In this document: positions 34,532-45,222 of the stretch, in pieces | Layout of the letters: each line of letters opens with the position of its first letter | How positions within the stretch are numbered: position 1 is the stretch's first letter | Assembly (NCBI GenBank): GCA_903960915.1 | Contig: CAJCCO010000017.1 | Span: 1-52,531 of the forward strand | Origin: an uncultured beta proteobacterium | GTDB taxonomy: Bacteria; Pseudomonadota; Gammaproteobacteria; Burkholderiales; Burkholderiaceae_C | Direction of reading: 5' to 3' | Length of the DNA: 52,531 bases | Notes under the pieces: generated by a model | What the model was told of the DNA's origin: nothing | The model's database searches: none | Seen by the model: only the letters and a program-made list of their open reading frames with translations | Program-made: the position numbers and the translations under genes

Positions 34532-37500
34532 CTAGGCCGCGCGCAACTGCGCGTGCATCTCCTGAACTGAAATCACATCGAGGTGATCCATATGCTGCAT
34601 GCCCTGCACGGCAGCCTCAGCCCCGGCTATCGTCGTGAAGGTGGTGACACGGGCCAGCAAGGCAGAGGTTCGGATCTGGCGTGAATCGGCAATGGCATTG
34701 CGCCGCTCTTCAACCGTATTGATCACCAACACCACTTCGTTGTTCTTGATCATGTCCACCACATGCGGGCGGCCTTCGGTGACCTTGTTGACAATGGCAC
34801 ACGTCACGCCTGCGGCATTGAGGGCAGCTGCCGTTCCTTTGGTGGCGCAAATACCAAACCCCATACCCAGCAGTTCACGTGCTACTTCTATGGCGCGGGG
34901 CTTGTCGTTGTTCTTGACCGAGATGAAGACACGACCTTCGCGGGGCAGTTTGGTACCCGCACCCAGTTGGGATTTGACAAATGCCTCCCCAAAGGTCTTG
35001 CCAACCCCCATGACCTCTCCGGTGGACTTCATCTCGGGACCGAGAATGGTGTCAACACCGGGGAACTTGACAAAGGGGAACACCGCTTCTTTGACGCTGA
35101 AATAGGGTGGGTTGACCTCTTGGGTGATGCCTTGAGAAGCCAGCGACTGACCGACCATGCAGCGAGCAGCTACTTTGGCGAGTTGAATGCCTGTGGCCTT
35201 GCTGACAAAAGGTACGGTGCGTGAGGCACGTGGATTAACTTCCAGCACAAAAATGACGTCCTGCCCTTCCTTGTTCTGAATGGCAAACTGCACGTTCATC
35301 AAGCCCACCACGTTCAAGGCTTTGGCCATGGCGGCGGTCTGACGTTTGATCTCTATCACGGTCGCAGCGCTCAGACTGTAAGGTGGCAGTGAACAGGCGG
35401 AGTCGCCGCTGTGCACGCCCGCTTGCTCAATGTGCTCCATCACACCGCCAATCAGGGTTTGGCCTGTGTCGTCGCGGATGCAATCGACATCGCACTCAAT
35501 GGCGTCATTCAAAAAGCGGTCGAGCAGCACCGGCGAGTCATGGCTGACCTTGACGGCCTCGCGCATGTAGCGCTCCAGATCGCGCTGCTCATGCACAATT
35601 TCCATGGCGCGGCCACCCAGCACATAGCTGGGGCGAACCACCAAGGGGTAACCCAGGGCAGCGGCTTTTTCCAGTGCTTCAGGTTCGGTTCGAGCCGTGG
35701 CATTGGGCGGTTGACGCAGGCCAAGCGCATGCAGAAGTTTTTGGAAGCGTTCGCGGTCTTCCGCCGCGTCAATCATGTCGGGCGAAGTGCCAATAATGGG
35801 CACGCCATTGGCCTCTAGGTCCAGTGCCAGCTTCAGAGGCGTCTGCCCACCGTACTGGACGATCACGCCAAAAGGCTTTTCTTTGTCAACGATTTCCAGC
35901 ACATCCTCGAGCGTGAGCGGCTCAAAGTAGAGCCGATCCGAGGTGTCATAGTCGGTAGAAACAGTCTCTGGATTGCAGTTGACCATGATGGTCTCGTACC
36001 CGTCTTCGCGCATGGCCAGCGCGGCGTGCACGCAGCAGTAATCAAACTCAATGCCCTGCCCAATGCGGTTAGGGCCGCCACCGAGCACCATGATTTTTTT
36101 CTTGGCGGTGGGCTCGGCCTCACATTCGCTGTTTTCAGATTCGTAAGTGGAGTACAAATAGGCGGTGTTGGTTGCAAACTCGGCCGCGCAGGTATCGACC
36201 CGTTTGTACACCGGACGCACGCCCAAGGCGCGGCGTTTGAGGCGAATGGCAGTGTCGGTGGTTTTGAGCTGCTTGGCCAGGCGCCGGTCTGAGAATCCTT
36301 TTTGCTTGAGGGCGCGCAAAGTGGGTGCGTCAATAGCGTCGAGCGTGGTGGTTTCCAGCTCAAGTTCAATCTTGACGATTTGCTCGATTTGCACCAAAAA
36401 CCACGGGTCTATCTTGGTCAAGGAAAAAACCTCATCCACGCTCATACCCATGGCAAAGGCGTCGCCCACGTACCAGATGCGCTCGGGGCCGGGGGCGCCC
36501 AGCTCCTTTTCCAGCACTTCACGGTCCTGGGTTTTTTCGTTCATACCGTCCACGCCAACCTCCAGACCGCGCAGGGCTTTCTGGAACGATTCCTGGAAAG
36601 TTCGGCCCATGGCCATGACCTCTCCCACAGATTTCATCTGGGTCGTCAAACGGCTGTCGGCAGCGGGGAACTTCTCAAACGCAAAGCGTGGAATTTTGGT
36701 CACTACGTAGTCAATGCTGGGCTCAAAACTCGCAGGCGTGGCGCCGCCGGTGATGTCGTTACGTAGTTCATCAAGCGTGTAGCCCACCGCCAGTTTGGCG
36801 GCCACTTTGGCAATCGGGAAGCCGGTTGCTTTTGAGGCCAGGGCCGAGGAGCGCGACACACGCGGGTTCATCTCGATCACCACCATGCGGCCGTCTGCCG
36901 GATTGATGGAGAACTGCACGTTGGAGCCCCCGGTGTCAACGCCAATTTCGCGCAAAACAGCGAGCGATGCATTGCGCAATATTTGATATTCTTTATCAGT
37001 CAGGGTTTGCGCAGGTGCCACCGTAATAGAGTCCCCCGTATGAACGCCCATGGGGTCTAGGTTCTCAATGGAGCAAACGATGATGCAGTTGTCCGCCTTG
37101 TCCCGGACCACTTCCATCTCGTACTCTTTCCAACCCAGCAAAGACTCTTCGATCAGCAACTCGTTGGTGGGCGAAGCTTCCAGGCCTCGCTTGCAAATGA
37201 CTTCAAACTCTTCGGCGTTGTAGGCAATACCCCCGCCGGTTCCACCTAGCGTGAAGCTGGGACGAATCACCGTAGGAAAACCCAGGGTCTTTTGCACGAC
37301 CCAGGCCTCGTCCATGCTGTGGGCGATGCCAGAGCGCGCCGAACCCAAACCAATTTTGGTCATGGCGTCCTTGAACTTCAGACGGTCTTCGGCCTTGTCG
37401 ATGGCTTCTGGCGTAGCGCCAATCAACTCAACTTTATATTTATCCAATACGCCGTGGTGCCACAAATCCAAAGCGCAATTCAATGCGGTCTGACCGCCCA

Positions 37501-37768
37501 TGGTTGGCAGAATGGCATCTGGTCGCTCTTTGGCGATGATTTTCTCTACCGTTTGCCAGGTGATGGGTTCGATGTAGGTCACATCGGCGGTGGCCGGGTC
37601 GGTCATGATCGTGGCGGGGTTGCTGTTGATCAGAATGACTTTGTAGCCCTCTTCGCGCAAGGCCTTGCAGGCTTGAACGCCGGAGTAATCGAACTCACAG
37701 GCTTGGCCAATGATGATGGGACCGGCGCCGATGATGAGAACACTTTTGATATCGGTACGTTTAGGCAT
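34532..37768 (-). CDS. carB: Carbamoyl-phosphate synthase large subunit
   Basis: A 1078-residue protein made of two homologous ATP-grasp synthetase halves and a C-terminal allosteric MGS-like domain (about 940-1078). The first half starts with the family signature [20 protein letters not shown] and the second with [20 protein letters not shown]. It uses ammonia from CarA, bicarbonate and two ATP to make carbamoyl phosphate for arginine and pyrimidines. The carAB pair is interrupted by a LysE-family gene, 44 bases upstream of carB; all three are on one strand. Confidence 0.98.
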   Translation of the reverse strand: MPKRTDIKSVLIIGAGPIIIGQACEFDYSGVQACKALREEGYKVILINSNPATIMTDPATADVTYIEPITWQTVEKIIAKERPDAILPTMGGQTALNCALDLWHHGVLDKYKVELIGATPEAIDKAEDRLKFKDAMTKIGLGSARSGIAHSMDEAWVVQKTLGFPTVIRPSFTLGGTGGGIAYNAEEFEVICKRGLEASPTNELLIEESLLGWKEYEMEVVRDKADNCIIVCSIENLDPMGVHTGDSITVAPAQTLTDKEYQILRNASLAVLREIGVDTGGSNVQFSINPADGRMVVIEMNPRVSRSSALASKATGFPIAKVAAKLAVGYTLDELRNDITGGATPASFEPSIDYVVTKIPRFAFEKFPAADSRLTTQMKSVGEVMAMGRTFQESFQKALRGLEVGVDGMNEKTQDREVLEKELGAPGPERIWYVGDAFAMGMSVDEVFSLTKIDPWFLVQIEQIVKIELELETTTLDAIDAPTLRALKQKGFSDRRLAKQLKTTDTAIRLKRRALGVRPVYKRVDTCAAEFATNTAYLYSTYESENSECEAEPTAKKKIMVLGGGPNRIGQGIEFDYCCVHAALAMREDGYETIMVNCNPETVSTDYDTSDRLYFEPLTLEDVLEIVDKEKPFGVIVQYGGQTPLKLALDLEANGVPIIGTSPDMIDAAEDRERFQKLLHALGLRQPPNATARTEPEALEKAAALGYPLVVRPSYVLGGRAMEIVHEQRDLERYMREAVKVSHDSPVLLDRFLNDAIECDVDCIRDDTGQTLIGGVMEHIEQAGVHSGDSACSLPPYSLSAATVIEIKRQTAAMAKALNVVGLMNVQFAIQNKEGQDVIFVLEVNPRASRTVPFVSKATGIQLAKVAARCMVGQSLASQGITQEVNPPYFSVKEAVFPFVKFPGVDTILGPEMKSTGEVMGVGKTFGEAFVKSQLGAGTKLPREGRVFISVKNNDKPRAIEVARELLGMGFGICATKGTAAALNAAGVTCAIVNKVTEGRPHVVDMIKNNEVVLVINTVEERRNAIADSRQIRTSALLARVTTFTTIAGAEAAVQGMQHMDHLDVISVQEMHAQLRAA

Positions 37769-37812
37769 TTTTCTGCGCTTTACTTTTTTAAAACTGAATC
37801 TGTTATGGCTGC

Positions 37813-38469
37813 TTAACTCAAGCTGGCATTGGCCAGTTTGAGGCCAAACCAGACAAACAGGGCGCCCACGGCACTGGAAAGGCCTGCTGATAATTTGTGA
37901 CGCGACTTGAACTCCTGCGCCAACCGGGTGCCCATGAAAATCAGTGCTGACAGGTACACGGCGCTGAAAGCCATGATGATGGAACTCAAGATCAAAAATG
38001 GCACTGCCGGCGTGTCGTAACCAGGGTCAATGAACTGCACGAAAAAGGACAACAAGAACAAAATGGCCTTGGGATTGAGGAGGCTGATGACCAAGGCACG
38101 CTTGAACGGGTGCTGTAAATGAATAGCTGGCTCCGGGGCCTCGTCGGTCATCGCTGGCGGATGACGAAGTTTTTGCACCGCAGCCCAGATCAGGTTGAGT
38201 CCGACCCAGGCCAAATAGACAGCACCCACGTACTTGACCACCAAAAATATGGCTGGGTAGGTGCGCAGCAACTGCGCAGCACCCAGGGCAGTCAAGAGCA
38301 AAAGGATGATGTCACCCAAAAATACCCCGAAAGCCCCCTGATACCCAGCCTTGACACCTCGTGCCGTGGCCACTGACAGGACAAAGAGGGAGTTGGGGCC
38401 AGGCAACAAGATGATGCCAAAGGCGCCAATCACGTAGGTCCACAAGTCTGTGACCCCGTAAAAATTCAT
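37813..38469 (-). CDS. LysE/LeuE-family amino-acid exporter
   Basis: A 218-residue permease with six predicted helices. The LysE/RhtB signature is in the first ~60 residues ([21 protein letters not shown]) and [15 protein letters not shown] is in the middle. Family members export leucine, lysine, arginine, homoserine or threonine; the [11 protein letters not shown] block looks LeuE-like, but I cannot assign a substrate. Its ATG overlaps the carA stop (ATGA), so it is tightly coupled to carbamoyl-phosphate synthesis. An arginine-related export role is an attractive but untested inference. Confidence 0.88.
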   Translation of the reverse strand: MNFYGVTDLWTYVIGAFGIILLPGPNSLFVLSVATARGVKAGYQGAFGVFLGDIILLLLTALGAAQLLRTYPAIFLVVKYVGAVYLAWVGLNLIWAAVQKLRHPPAMTDEAPEPAIHLQHPFKRALVISLLNPKAILFLLSFFVQFIDPGYDTPAVPFLILSSIIMAFSAVYLSALIFMGTRLAQEFKSRHKLSAGLSSAVGALFVWFGLKLANASLS

Positions 38470-39653
38470 GCGCGCGCCTCCATCATGGCGACAAAGCGGT
38501 CGAACAGGTAGCCAATATCCTGGGGGCCAGGTGATGCTTCAGGGTGGCCCTGAAAGCAAAAAGCTGGCTTGTCCGTTCGCGCAAGGCCTTGCAGCGTGCC
38601 GTCAAACAAGCTGACGTGGGTGGCGCGCAAGTTGGATGGCAAAGTTTTTTCATCGACCGCAAAGCCGTGGTTCTGACTGGTAATGCTGACACGTCCAGTG
38701 TCAAGGTCTTTAACCGGGTGGTTGGCGCCATGGTGCCCGAACTTCATTTTGTAAGTGCCCGCACCACTGGCCAGGGCCATGATTTGATGCCCCAGACAAA
38801 TGCCGAAAGTGGGTATACCTGTTTCCATCAATTCAGCAGCAGCCGCAATAGCGTAGTTACAAGGCTGTGGATCGCCAGGGCCGTTGCTCAAGAAAATGCC
38901 GTCCGGTTGATGACGCAGCACCTCGGCCGCAGTTGTTTGGGCCGGCACCACCGTCACCCGGCAGCCACGCTGGGCCAACATGCGCAAGATGTTTTTCTTG
39001 ACGCCGAAGTCATAGGCCACCACATGGAACCGGGGTGTCGTTTGTTCGCCGTAGCCAGGCTTTCCACCCAAAGATGCGTTAGCCAACTGCCATTCAGTTT
39101 GGGTCCAGGCATAAGCTGCTTGGGTTGAAACTACCCGGGCCAGGTCCAACCCGGACATCGACGGTGCGCCCTGAGCAAGCGCAATGGCATGATCTATGGC
39201 TGATTGCGTCACTACTTCTCCAGCAGCGAGTCCAACGATGCAACCGTTTTGAGCGCCGTGTGAGCGCAGATGGCGGGTGAGTTGACGGGTGTCAAGGTTG
39301 GCAATGGCCACCGCTCCCTGTTGCACCAGATAGGCACTCAAGGTTAAGGTTTGGCGGAAGTTGGAGGCTATCAGAGGCAAGTCCTTGATGATCAGACCTG
39401 CAGCATGGACCTTATCGGCTTCGACGTCTTCGGGGTTGATGCCGTAGTTGCCGATGTGAGGATAGGTAAGGGTGACGATTTGCTGGCAGTAGCTCGGGTC
39501 TGTGAGGATTTCCTGGTAGCCGGTCATGGACGTGTTGAAAACGACCTCTCCGACGGTAGAGCCAATCGCTCCAATGGAATTTCCAACAAACACCGTGCCG
39601 TCTGCGAGCGCCAAAATGGCTGCGGGGGTGGTTCCCTTGAGAGACAAAAGCAC
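38466..39653 (-). CDS. carA: Carbamoyl-phosphate synthase small (glutaminase) subunit
   Basis: The N-terminal CarA domain ([35 protein letters not shown]) is followed by a class I glutamine amidotransferase with the nucleophile Cys in [12 protein letters not shown] and the His-x-Glu pair in GHPEASPGP. It hydrolyses glutamine and channels ammonia to CarB. The frame extends to an ATG at 39701, but a GTG at 39653 has GGAG six bases upstream and gives 395 residues with a typical N-terminus ([16 protein letters not shown]); the ATG lacks a ribosome site. Confidence 0.95.
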   Translation of the reverse strand: MLLSLKGTTPAAILALADGTVFVGNSIGAIGSTVGEVVFNTSMTGYQEILTDPSYCQQIVTLTYPHIGNYGINPEDVEADKVHAAGLIIKDLPLIASNFRQTLTLSAYLVQQGAVAIANLDTRQLTRHLRSHGAQNGCIVGLAAGEVVTQSAIDHAIALAQGAPSMSGLDLARVVSTQAAYAWTQTEWQLANASLGGKPGYGEQTTPRFHVVAYDFGVKKNILRMLAQRGCRVTVVPAQTTAAEVLRHQPDGIFLSNGPGDPQPCNYAIAAAAELMETGIPTFGICLGHQIMALASGAGTYKMKFGHHGANHPVKDLDTGRVSITSQNHGFAVDEKTLPSNLRATHVSLFDGTLQGLARTDKPAFCFQGHPEASPGPQDIGYLFDRFVAMMEARA

Positions 39654-39773
39654 TGGGTTCTCCGAATCGTTAACGGGTACGCCCAAGCTAACCAGAGTCA
39701 TCTCTAGGAACAGCTATCGAATGGGATGGGGCCTGATGTGCTCAAGGCGTACGTGTATGCGGGGTAGCCTCTC

Positions 39774-39779
39774 ATTATA
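39774..39779 (-). promoter_or_regulatory. Candidate -10 box for the carA operon
   Basis: A perfect TATAAT on the minus strand, about 120 bases before the carA GTG. The -35 region (GCTTAA, 17 bases upstream) is weak. Confidence 0.45.
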
Positions 39780-39806
39780 GCTGAGCGCCTACCCTTTTAA
39801 GCGTAG

Positions 39807-40595
39807 TCAGAGCGCGGCTGAGGCACTTGCCTGGAGGCAAATAGCAGCTGCAGCCGCTACGTTCAGGGACTCTTCACCGCCGGGCTGGGCAATCCGCACC
39901 TGGACATGCGCGCGACGCACCAATTCAGCGCAAACGCCCTGCCCTTCATGCCCCATGGCCCAGGCGCACACCCCCGGTAATTCCTGCTGGCGAAGGGCTT
40001 GGTGCAGATAAATACCTTCATGTGAACTGGTCACCAAAATAGGCACCTGGAGCACATCGACCTGTTCCAGGCTAACGCCTTCATGCAAGCTCAGCCCAAA
40101 ATGGGCGCCCATGCCAGCCCGCAACACCTTGGGCGACCACAGAGCAGCGGTGCCCTTGATCGCAAGGATCTGCTTGAACCCAAAAGCGCCTGCACTGCGC
40201 AGAATAGAACCTACATTGCCGGCATCCTGTACGCGGTCCAAAATGACCGTGGCCACGGAGGGAGATATCTCAGACTGCATCGGCGTGTCGAGCACAAAAC
40301 CCATGCTGGCGGGGGATTCAAGACCGCTGATGTCACGAAAAAACTGATCGGGAATGACGACTGTTTTGACGGCACAACGCGTTAAGGCCGCCGGCGCAGT
40401 GGGCCAAAAAGACTCGGTAAAAACGGCAACTGCAGGTTTTAATCCGCGCAAGAGGGCTGCCCGGCACAGATGATCCCCCTCGATCCAGAGGCGGCCCTGC
40501 TTCTTGTAGGCCGTGTTGTCCTGTGCCAAACGGCGCAATTCCTTGAGCCAAGCGTTGTCACGCGAACTGATGTGTTGAGCCTGTGATGCGGTCAT
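39807..40595 (-). CDS. TrmH/SpoU-family RNA 2'-O-methyltransferase
   Basis: A 262-residue SPOUT-fold methyltransferase: an N-terminal substrate-binding domain ([30 protein letters not shown]) and a knotted catalytic domain with motif 1 [19 protein letters not shown], motif 2 [10 protein letters not shown] and motif 3 [15 protein letters not shown]. The target is a ribose in rRNA or tRNA; RlmB-like is the nearest style, but the site is not known. The ATG at 40595 overlaps the rnhB stop, ending the envelope operon; an upstream extension to 40658 is unlikely. Confidence 0.9.
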   Translation of the reverse strand: MTASQAQHISSRDNAWLKELRRLAQDNTAYKKQGRLWIEGDHLCRAALLRGLKPAVAVFTESFWPTAPAALTRCAVKTVVIPDQFFRDISGLESPASMGFVLDTPMQSEISPSVATVILDRVQDAGNVGSILRSAGAFGFKQILAIKGTAALWSPKVLRAGMGAHFGLSLHEGVSLEQVDVLQVPILVTSSHEGIYLHQALRQQELPGVCAWAMGHEGQGVCAELVRRAHVQVRIAQPGGEESLNVAAAAAICLQASASAAL

Positions 40596-41239
40596 GGCAA
40601 GTCCTTGAGCATCAGAACCTCGGTGACGGGACGGAAAGACTTGCGGTGTTGCGAACAAGCGCCATGCGCCCGCAAGGCTGCCAAGTGTTCGGCCGTGCCG
40701 TAGCCCTTGTGGCCCGCAAATCCATACAGCGGGTACTGCTGGTCAAGTTCTACGCACCAGCGGTCTCGGGTCACCTTGGCCAATATGGAGGCAGCAGAAA
40801 TGGCCGGTATCAAGGAATCACCTTTAACGATCGCCTCAGCCCGCATCTCCACAACGGGGAGCCGGTTACCGTCAACCAGCACCAGCTGGGGCTTCAGGCG
40901 CAACCCCTCTACGGCACGGCGCATAGCCAGTAAAGTGGCCTGCAAAATATTGAGCTCGTCAATTTCTTCTACGCTGGCTTGGGCAATTGAGCAACACAGT
41001 GCTTTGGCGCGAATTTCGTTGAAGAGCTTTTCTCGGCGCAAGGCGCTAAGTTTTTTCGAGTCTGCCAAACCCTTGATTGGATTGAGGTCATCCAGTATGA
41101 CGGCGGCAGCGACCACCGGGCCGGCCAACGGACCGCGCCCAGCCTCATCAACCCCAGCCATCAGAACAGGCCGATCGAAAGTCAACGCCACCTGCCTTAG
41201 GGCGGCGGAGTCAGTGGTCGAGAACTTGCTGGATCGCAT
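40592..41239 (-). CDS. rnhB: Ribonuclease HII
   Basis: A 215-residue RNase HII that removes ribonucleotides from DNA. The acidic centre is in [15 protein letters not shown] and LVDGN, and GLADSKKLS is the family's nucleic-acid grip. The C-terminal [15 protein letters not shown] is also conserved. Its start lies inside the 3' end of lpxB (29-base overlap), the common lpxB-rnhB arrangement, and its stop overlaps the trmH-type gene. Confidence 0.96.
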   Translation of the reverse strand: MRSSKFSTTDSAALRQVALTFDRPVLMAGVDEAGRGPLAGPVVAAAVILDDLNPIKGLADSKKLSALRREKLFNEIRAKALCCSIAQASVEEIDELNILQATLLAMRRAVEGLRLKPQLVLVDGNRLPVVEMRAEAIVKGDSLIPAISAASILAKVTRDRWCVELDQQYPLYGFAGHKGYGTAEHLAALRAHGACSQHRKSFRPVTEVLMLKDLP

Positions 41240-42440
41240 GAGCGGCGAGTTGGGTGGTATCGCGCTGCAACTCTAGGTGCATTGCAGTGAATTTTTGTTG
41301 CAGAGCGGTTATTTTCGCAGGTGCAGACTCGATGTCGTCGACCCATGCCAAAACCGCGCGAGCCAGCGCTTGCGGTGTGGCGGCGTCTTGCAACAATTCA
41401 GGCACCACAAACTCGCTGCACAAAATATTGGGCAAGCCCACCCAAGGCTGCAATTGCCTGCGCCGCATGATTTGCCAGGAGAGCCAGCTCATGCGGTAAG
41501 CGATCACCATGGGTTTTTTAAACAAGGCTGCCTCCAGCGTAGCCGTACCGCTGGCAATGAGGGTCAGGTCGCAAGCTGCCAGCGCCAAGTGCGATTGGCC
41601 TTTCAAAATGTGCAACTCGTTCGTCAAACCGCAGCTGAGCGCCAATGACTCTATTTTTTGCTGGAGCAACGGAACAGCAGGCACGATGAGCTTGATCGCA
41701 GGTCGAGCTTGTTTTACTAAAGCTGCCGCCTGAAAAAACCGCTTTGCCAAATGGTTAATTTCAGACTCACGACTGCCAGGCAACAACGCCAACACCAGAT
41801 CGTCCTGCCCCAACCCCAAAGCGGATCGGGCTGCTTGGCGGTCTGGCACCAGCGGGATGATGCTGGCCAAGGGGTGTCCAACATACGTGGCTGCAATGCC
41901 GTGACTTGCCAACAGCGCAGGTTCAAACGGAAAAATACACAGCACATGGTCTGCGCTGCGCCGAATTTTTTCTACCCGTTTGGCCCGCCAAGCCCAGATG
42001 GACGGCGAGACAAAGTGCACTGTCTTGATGCCTTGCGCTTTCAGATCAGCTTCTAAATCGAGGTTGAAATCGGGCGCATCCACGCCAATGAAGACATCGG
42101 GCTTTTGCGCCAGCAAGCGGGTCTTGAGTTGCTGGCGAATACCAACAATCTCCCGGTAGCGTCGCAACACATCCCATCCGTAGCCGTGCACGGATAGCTT
42201 GTCATGCGGCCACCAGGCCTGAAATCCACGGCGCGCCATTTGTGGTCCACCTATTCCAGTGGCATTCAGCGAGGGCCACTTTTTCTTCAGCCCGTCGAGC
42301 AGCAAACCTGCCAGCAAATCACCCGAAGTTTCACCGGCTACCATGGCCACTTTTAAGTGACCTGGCAAGGATTCATACGCCCCAAGGGGGCCATCAGCCT
42401 GCGCTGCACGGTCTGGCAGAGAGGCCAAGCTAGAGGTCAT
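41211..42440 (-). CDS. lpxB: Lipid-A-disaccharide synthase
   Basis: A 409-residue GT-B glycosyltransferase that condenses UDP-2,3-diacylglucosamine with lipid X to form the lipid A disaccharide at the inner membrane. Signatures are [16 protein letters not shown] near the start, [11 protein letters not shown] in the middle and [16 protein letters not shown] for the nucleotide site. The frame opens at a TTG inside lpxA (42458); the ATG at 42440, just after the lpxA stop, is taken as start. About 30 residues precede the conserved core. Confidence 0.95.
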   Translation of the reverse strand: MTSSLASLPDRAAQADGPLGAYESLPGHLKVAMVAGETSGDLLAGLLLDGLKKKWPSLNATGIGGPQMARRGFQAWWPHDKLSVHGYGWDVLRRYREIVGIRQQLKTRLLAQKPDVFIGVDAPDFNLDLEADLKAQGIKTVHFVSPSIWAWRAKRVEKIRRSADHVLCIFPFEPALLASHGIAATYVGHPLASIIPLVPDRQAARSALGLGQDDLVLALLPGSRESEINHLAKRFFQAAALVKQARPAIKLIVPAVPLLQQKIESLALSCGLTNELHILKGQSHLALAACDLTLIASGTATLEAALFKKPMVIAYRMSWLSWQIMRRRQLQPWVGLPNILCSEFVVPELLQDAATPQALARAVLAWVDDIESAPAKITALQQKFTAMHLELQRDTTQLAAHAIQQVLDH

Positions 42441-42447
42441 GTCGGGG

Positions 42448-43242
42448 TTAACGGACAATGCCGCGCTGCGGTGACGCTTGCTCTAAAAAGGAGCGCATCA
42501 TCGCCACATCAAGATGCGCCTCAGGCGTGGATTGAGCAAGTTCGCCAATACGAGCGATCGCGTCCTGCAAACTCAGGTCGTCGCGGTACAAGGCCTTGTG
42601 CATGGCTTTGACTGCAGCAATACGGGGAGCCGAAAAACCACGACGGCGCAAGCCTTCAAAATTCATGGATCGGGCCTTGGCCGGTTGGCCCTGACACATG
42701 ACAAAAGGCGGCAGATCGGCAAAGAGCAGCGTGCACATGGCCGTCATGCTGTGGTCGCCAATTCTTACGAATTGATGCACCACAGTAAAACCACCCAAAA
42801 TGGCCCAGTCACCCACATGCACGTGCCCCGCTAATTGCGAGTTGTTGGCAAAGATCGTGTGGTTTCCCACCACGCAGTCGTGAGCCAAGTGCACATAGGC
42901 CATCAACCAATTGTCATCACCCACGCGGGTCACACCCGTGTCTCCAGGGGAACCGATGTTGAAGGTGCAAAATTCACGGATGGTGTTGCGGTCGCCAATG
43001 ACCAACTCACAAGGCTCACCCGCGTACTTCTTGTCCTGCGGAATTGCACCAAGCGAAGCAAATTGAAAAATTCGGTTGTCACGTCCAATGGTGGTGTGAC
43101 CTTCCAAAACACAATGCGGCCCTACCGTCGTTCCAGCACCAATTTTGACGTGTGGTCCAATAATTGTGTAAGGGCCTACAGTTACCGAACTGTCAAGCTC
43201 TGCCCCTGGGTCAACAAGGGCTGTGGCATGAATTGCGCTCAC
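42448..43242 (-). CDS. lpxA: UDP-N-acetylglucosamine acyltransferase
   Basis: A 264-residue left-handed beta-helix enzyme that adds a 3-hydroxyacyl chain to UDP-GlcNAc, the first step of lipid A synthesis. Hexapeptide repeats run through the first ~190 residues ([20 protein letters not shown]). The catalytic histidine is in [14 protein letters not shown], and the C-terminal helical domain starts after [10 protein letters not shown]. It is eight bases downstream of fabZ. Confidence 0.97.
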   Translation of the reverse strand: MSAIHATALVDPGAELDSSVTVGPYTIIGPHVKIGAGTTVGPHCVLEGHTTIGRDNRIFQFASLGAIPQDKKYAGEPCELVIGDRNTIREFCTFNIGSPGDTGVTRVGDDNWLMAYVHLAHDCVVGNHTIFANNSQLAGHVHVGDWAILGGFTVVHQFVRIGDHSMTAMCTLLFADLPPFVMCQGQPAKARSMNFEGLRRRGFSAPRIAAVKAMHKALYRDDLSLQDAIARIGELAQSTPEAHLDVAMMRSFLEQASPQRGIVR

Positions 43243-43250
43243 AGTCAGAC

Positions 43251-43688
43251 TCAGGCAATAGCACGCATGGCACAGGTCAGCTCGGCCTCTACAGCCAATT
43301 CATCGCCCACCAAGGCGCGGGCCTTGAATTTAAAAATTCCCGCCTTCATGCGCAAGAGCTCTACATCCAAAAACAACTGATCCCCTGGTTCCACCGGGCG
43401 TTTGAAGCGGGCACCATCAATGCCTGCAAAGTAATACACCATGTCATCGCTGGGTGAGGTTCCCATGGCATCGAATGCCAACAAGGCAGCGGCTTGCGCA
43501 AGGGCCTCCAACATCAGCACACCCGGCATCACGGGGCGATGTGGGAAATGTCCTTGAAAAAATGGCTCGTTAATCGTCACATTTTTCAAGGCGCGAATGC
43601 TCTTGCCCTTTTCAATAGTCAACACACGGTCCACCAGCAAAAAGGGGTAGCGATGCGGCAGCTGTTTCAGAATAGTGTGAATGTCCAT
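43251..43688 (-). CDS. fabZ: 3-hydroxyacyl-ACP dehydratase FabZ
   Basis: A 145-residue hot-dog-fold enzyme that dehydrates 3-hydroxyacyl-ACP in fatty acid elongation. The catalytic His is in [13 protein letters not shown] and the Glu in LMLEALAQA; the N-terminus [20 protein letters not shown] is typical. Its product balance competes with LpxA for 3-hydroxyacyl-ACP, which explains its place in the lipid A cluster. The ATG shares one base with the lpxD stop (TGATG). Confidence 0.97.
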   Translation of the reverse strand: MDIHTILKQLPHRYPFLLVDRVLTIEKGKSIRALKNVTINEPFFQGHFPHRPVMPGVLMLEALAQAAALLAFDAMGTSPSDDMVYYFAGIDGARFKRPVEPGDQLFLDVELLRMKAGIFKFKARALVGDELAVEAELTCAMRAIA

Positions 43689-44680
43689 CAGGGAGAGTCC
43701 AAAGTTTTTAATTTATTTTCCAGCGAACGGATGCGCTCTCGCAGGCTGGCTAACTGTTTAAGTGAGGCCGCATTCTTTTCCCAGCGGGCATTGTCGTCAA
43801 GCGGGAAAAAACCGGTGTAATGCCCTGGCTGTGCAATAGATCGCGTCACCACGCTGGATGCAGAAATGTGAACGCCATCTGAGATGGTCAAATGACCCAG
43901 CACGACAGCCCCACCGCCAATGGTGCAGTGTGCCCCAATGGTCGCACTGCCTGCGACCCCAGCGCAACCGGCCATGGCAGTATGTTTACCCACCCTGACG
44001 TTATGTCCTATCTGAATCAGATTGTCGAGTTTGACACCGTCTTCAATCACCGTGTCGTCCAGTGCACCCCGGTCAATACAGGTGTTGGCACCAATCTCCA
44101 CATCATCGCCAATACGCACAGCCCCGAGCTGTTCAATTTTTTCCCAAGCACCATCATGTGGCGCAAAGCCAAAGCCATCGGAACCAATCACTACGCCGGA
44201 ATGCACCAGACAGCGCATTCCCAAGACACAGTTTTCGGCTACGGTGACGCGGGGCTTTAGTTCGGTATCAGCACCAATACGCGCACCACGCTCCACGACA
44301 CACAAGGCGCCTATCCTGGCTGAGTGATGCACATGGGCCTCGGGGTCTACCACGGCACTCGGGTGGATGTTCGGCTGATTTTTGTGACGGATGTGCTGGG
44401 TTTTTTTCCAGAGCTGGGTCAGCCTTGCAAAGTACAGATAAGGCTCATCTGTCAATATGCATGGGCCGCGAGCCATTGCCTCGGCGCGCAATTGAGTACT
44501 CACGATGACACAAGCTGCTTGGGAATGTGTGAGTTGCTGCTGGTACTTGGGATGGCTGAGAAAGCTCAGTTGCCCGACAGTAGCCGTTTCAAGTGGCGCA
44601 ATTCCGGTTATTTCCTGCGCTGGGTCGCCATGAAGCTCGCCACCCAGGGCACTAACAATCAAACCGAGGTTCAAGCCCAC
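43688..44680 (-). CDS. lpxD: UDP-3-O-(3-hydroxyacyl)glucosamine N-acyltransferase
   Basis: A 330-residue LpxD, third step of lipid A synthesis. An N-terminal uridine-binding domain ([32 protein letters not shown]) precedes the left-handed beta-helix with hexapeptide repeats and the catalytic His in the region [16 protein letters not shown]; a C-terminal coiled helix ends the protein. The start is a GTG with AGGG ten bases upstream. It follows the Skp-like chaperone gene by 23 bases. Confidence 0.96.
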   Translation of the reverse strand: MGLNLGLIVSALGGELHGDPAQEITGIAPLETATVGQLSFLSHPKYQQQLTHSQAACVIVSTQLRAEAMARGPCILTDEPYLYFARLTQLWKKTQHIRHKNQPNIHPSAVVDPEAHVHHSARIGALCVVERGARIGADTELKPRVTVAENCVLGMRCLVHSGVVIGSDGFGFAPHDGAWEKIEQLGAVRIGDDVEIGANTCIDRGALDDTVIEDGVKLDNLIQIGHNVRVGKHTAMAGCAGVAGSATIGAHCTIGGGAVVLGHLTISDGVHISASSVVTRSIAQPGHYTGFFPLDDNARWEKNAASLKQLASLRERIRSLENKLKTLDSP

Positions 44681-44703
44681 GTTTCAACGGCCCTAGACTG
44701 AAA

Positions 44704-45222
44704 TTATTTGACGCTGCCAGAGTTCAGCGCCTTGATGACTTTTTCAGTGATGTCGTGCTTGGGGTTGACGTAAACCGCCTCCTGCAAGATCAAGTCATAC
44801 TTTTCAGCTTCGGCCACTTGTTTGACCACTTTGTTGGCACGCTCCAGGACCTGTTGCAACTCTTCATTTTTTCGTGAATTCAGGTCTTCCTGAAATTCAC
44901 GACGCTTGCGCTGGAACTCACGGTCTTGATCAACCAATTGCTTTTGCCGCGCAATGCGTTGGCTTTCTTGCAAGGTGGGCGCGTCACGTTCAAATTTATC
45001 AGCCATTGATTTCAAGTTCGCCCCCATGTCGACGATTTCTTTTTCGCGTTTGGAGAACTCGGCTTCCAGCTTCACTTGGGCAGCTTTTGCAGTGCTGGCC
45101 TCTTTGAAGATGCGATCCGTACTGATGAATCCGATACGGAAATCCTGGGCATTTACCTGTGTGACCGACAGCATGCAGCCCAAGGTAATTGCAGCGCAGC
45201 ATCGAGAGAAAAAGTTATTCAT
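44704..45222 (-). CDS. skp: OmpH/Skp-family periplasmic chaperone
   Basis: A 172-residue periplasmic chaperone for unfolded outer-membrane proteins. Residues 1-25 form a signal peptide ending VNA; the mature protein starts QDFRIGFISTDRIFKEA and has long charged coiled-coil helices (FSKREKEIVDMGANLKSM; QRIARQKQLVDQDREFQR) typical of the Skp trimer tentacles. It overlaps the bamA stop by one base and is coupled to it. Confidence 0.95.
   Translation of the reverse strand: MNNFFSRCCAAITLGCMLSVTQVNAQDFRIGFISTDRIFKEASTAKAAQVKLEAEFSKREKEIVDMGANLKSMADKFERDAPTLQESQRIARQKQLVDQDREFQRKRREFQEDLNSRKNEELQQVLERANKVVKQVAEAEKYDLILQEAVYVNPKHDITEKVIKALNSGSVK

Noticed and set aside
43251..44680. Imperfect repeats within lpxD and lpxA as DNA repeats
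   Set aside because: They encode the hexapeptide repeats of the beta-helix and are protein-level, not mobile or regulatory DNA.
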